Below, in pieces: positions 9,001 to 9,524 of a stretch of DNA of 9,524 nucleotides. The position numbers and the translations under genes are program-made. The DNA is from Candidatus Poseidoniaceae archaeon (GTDB lineage: Archaea > Thermoplasmatota > Poseidoniia > Poseidoniales > Poseidoniaceae). The DNA is taken from assembly GCA_022425585.1 (NCBI GenBank), contig JAKMFF010000306.1:1-9524 (forward strand). The letters run 5' to 3'. The notes beneath the pieces were generated by a model, which saw only the letters and a list, made by a program, of their open reading frames with translations, was not told the DNA's origin and searched no databases. How positions within the stretch are numbered: position 1 is the stretch's first letter; the number at the start of each line of letters is the position of its first letter.

Positions 9001-9524
9001 TAAATACCCTATGGACTGATATAGAATTGAATCAATATCATGCTGGAGACAATGGTTTTGCAACTGGTGAAGATATAATCACAAACTCTCCAGTTGTTAT
9101 GGTTGTAGATGTCTTTGTTGGTGCAAAATGGGATTTAACCTTTGATGCAGATGGAGAAGCCAAAATATTATTGCCTATTGGGGATGCGAGAATAACCTCT
9201 GAATTCACCACAAATCAACATCATCAAAGTTTGGAAATGAACTATTCGACTACTGGGTTAAGTTCTATTGAGCAAGGTATCACAGAACTTGTTCTAGAAT
9301 ATACTAGAAAGATTAATTCAGATACTCAAATAACAATATTAGAGGATACGCTAAGGAATGTCACTTATATCGAAACCTCTGTACTAAATGCACAGACTGA
9401 TGATGAGTCATACAAAAACATAGAGTTTGATGTACAGGTTGACTATCTTGGTACTGAAAGAAGTGATCTGCTTGAGGTTTCAGGCACTGTTGCTTCCTCA
9501 CAGGATTCACAACTTTGGTCAATA
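6069..9524 (+). CDS. Extracytoplasmic Ig-like/carboxypeptidase-regulatory-like repeat protein, probably the AglB tail in the -1 frame; 3' end cut off
   Basis: An open frame of 1152 codons runs without a stop to the window edge. Read as its own gene it starts at ATG 6069, overlapping aglB by 10 bases. Its N-terminus (MPVNETVCLIDD) has no signal peptide or membrane helix, yet the content is that of an exported protein: Asp/Asn/Ser/Thr-rich, only a few cysteines, and about 32 N-x-S/T sequons counted by eye. Near the start is a hexad repeat G-x-G-x-F-x (6216-6290). About ten beta modules of 91-107 residues follow, each marked by (D/N)-G-x-(F/Y/W) and then a P-G-x-(Y/W) strand, resembling carboxypeptidase-regulatory-like or SdrD-B domains. 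A cysteine pair at 7572 and 7593 may form a disulfide. The segment before the first module resembles the end of the AglB tail, so I favour one interrupted polypeptide over a separate coupled gene. No enzymatic motif is seen; a stalk, adhesion or spacer role is inferred. Confidence 0.8.
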   Translation, partial: MPVNETVCLIDDTGDLPVYLIDGLVNANGRFTSAGETILIQEHNGASFEGIGFFEGTGIFNGTGRFVGSGHFSGEMVSPGSFYQTGIVPGEYQALVMFDDGSEVELPDTVSVGIDPSFGVTLNMPGSLIAGNVTDSTGSPITDLSIFFENVNEENASEIEIKSNETGGYYFGPLHPGAYSFRIDMDGDGYNEIQDVVTVTTDAGVISPISFIPQMFDVDIQLVSPIDGDGEELLNLSNRNITISSSEIFFSQQYTTDDNGLVSLELIPGNYELTDENSESYVIFTTFAVSEDNLTLDAPFSIATTLTGNLRAYTSEFNETWSSTDRIDNSVIAQNLAFKIQSEEFSYSVSTDNDGNFSLLVPGDREYQLIAYSTTLTHGLGIDFSPENVTDYDLSNQYLKETTTVQGALFTYDNKTQWNAEFYDGYNPVVVAKDSSGFEWTIPSEDDGSFVFNVANDNYDIFVDDEFNFTSITGANISDNGVSTTFELVANPQLVDITVSVCVSANDTCEDGLSVFSNFSLIPTIFTQDTYYINSTNQVIENGDYKLSVRPGSYLLSITDYDSDDYSSDFNQFFQTTQIFVDFREDSVTNYNITFSNEWLVSGELLQNDVGAENLEFLLYNENDNAWRSLVTQENGTFAGYVPAGDWVIIVAPKVVENETYLLRAPLMIDSSSANRVNMELNLVPAMEVSFNLTENLTDNPIADARVTAVSNDGFGNITLQPSNSTGYVYDMLMPGNYSLVLEQISDDRQWIIQDDQQILSENIIDNELHLESIYADVSVQIGGRVYWDINLDNSATPNEYVENVSVVITSADETINETVATDVNGLWSTFVPIRTELNVSMEKSGYVTTYYNSTNSSNLIVEDEAIVESHQITASSVAVSGLVTTNMPDAELQLDGSSITLYPETDNQLSAISLTGTYENGELSWDTTLTPGNWIVVVESQNTNENGGGIAIGYLDANVFDGGEITLEMKSGGWLEINTLWTDIELNQYHAGDNGFATGEDIITNSPVVMVVDVFVGAKWDLTFDADGEAKILLPIGDARITSEFTTNQHHQSLEMNYSTTGLSSIEQGITELVLEYTRKINSDTQITILEDTLRNVTYIETSVLNAQTDDESYKNIEFDVQVDYLGTERSDLLEVSGTVASSQDSQLWSI
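6216..6290 (+). repeat. Protein-level hexad repeat G-x-G-x-F-x
   Basis: Four consecutive 18-base units (starting 6216, 6234, 6252, 6270) encode GIGFFE, GTGIFN, GTGRFV and GSGHFS, followed by GE. The six-residue period with Gly at positions 1 and 3 and Phe at 5 suggests alternating short strands or a small solenoid. Related but looser GTG/NGT strands occur in the last 150 residues of the AglB frame (about 5840-5990). The DNA units are diverged, so this is a protein repeat and not a recent DNA duplication. Confidence 0.7.
6438..9215 (+). repeat. Tandem array of about ten ~95-residue beta-sandwich modules
   Basis: The glycine of the (D/N/E/T)-G-x-aromatic-like turn recurs at 6570, 6846, 7131, 7410, 7695, 7974, 8247, 8544, 8832 and 9153. 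The spacings are 92, 95, 93, 95, 93, 91, 99, 96 and 107 residues. Most turns are followed within 6-12 residues by a P-G-x-Y/W or P-x-G-D-W strand: HPGAYSF, IPGNYEL, VPGDREYQL, RPGSYLL, VPAGDWVI, MPGNYSL, TPGNWIV. This is the hallmark of carboxypeptidase-regulatory-like domains. The copies are strongly diverged and only the turn and strand signature is conserved. After 9215 the last 300 bases have no further clear copy. Confidence 0.75.

Noticed and set aside
1..9524. tRNA, rRNA, CRISPR array, insertion sequence or attachment site
   Set aside because: I saw no cloverleaf, no direct-repeat/spacer array, no transposase motif and no long inverted or direct DNA repeats on either strand.

Overview
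The window looks like part of an archaeal genome. The best guess is a planktonic marine Thermoplasmatota such as Marine Group II/Poseidoniales. The grounds are an AglB/Stt3-type oligosaccharyltransferase carrying carboxypeptidase-regulatory-like modules, a compact AT-leaning layout, and acidic, Asn/Asp/Ser/Thr-rich extracytoplasmic sequence. The lineage is inferred from gene style, with no marker gene to prove it.

Layout, all on the + strand. (1) 1-834 is the 3' two thirds of purD (phosphoribosylamine-glycine ligase), cut by the window edge. (2) 835-969 is a 135-base gap with a T-rich stretch, a possible TATA element, a small GC-rich hairpin and a good Shine-Dalgarno sequence 7 bases before the next ATG. 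(3) 970-6078 encodes a 1702-residue AglB/Stt3 oligosaccharyltransferase. It has a membrane extension of about 360 residues ahead of the usual catalytic core, the catalytic motifs GSD, DHD, TVAE and WWDYG, and a C-terminal beta-rich tail. (4) 6069-9524 is a second long open frame that overlaps the end of aglB by 10 bases in the -1 frame and runs off the window (1152 codons, no stop). It encodes about ten beta-sandwich modules of roughly 95 residues, rich in N-glycosylation sequons, with no signal peptide of its own.

The main puzzle is the junction at 6051-6078. The sequence style (GTG/GxG-rich strands, NG-T/S-F repeats, sequons, cysteines) runs straight across the stop of the first frame into the second, and the second frame begins with no export signal although its content is plainly extracytoplasmic. 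The most economical reading is one giant polypeptide of more than 2850 residues: an oligosaccharyltransferase with an extracellular stalk, interrupted here by a one-base loss or expressed by frameshifting. A separate, translationally coupled gene is the alternative. If it is one protein, the glycosylation enzyme carries a long, potentially self-glycosylated surface stalk. purD is an unrelated purine gene, separated from aglB by what appears to be its own promoter region.
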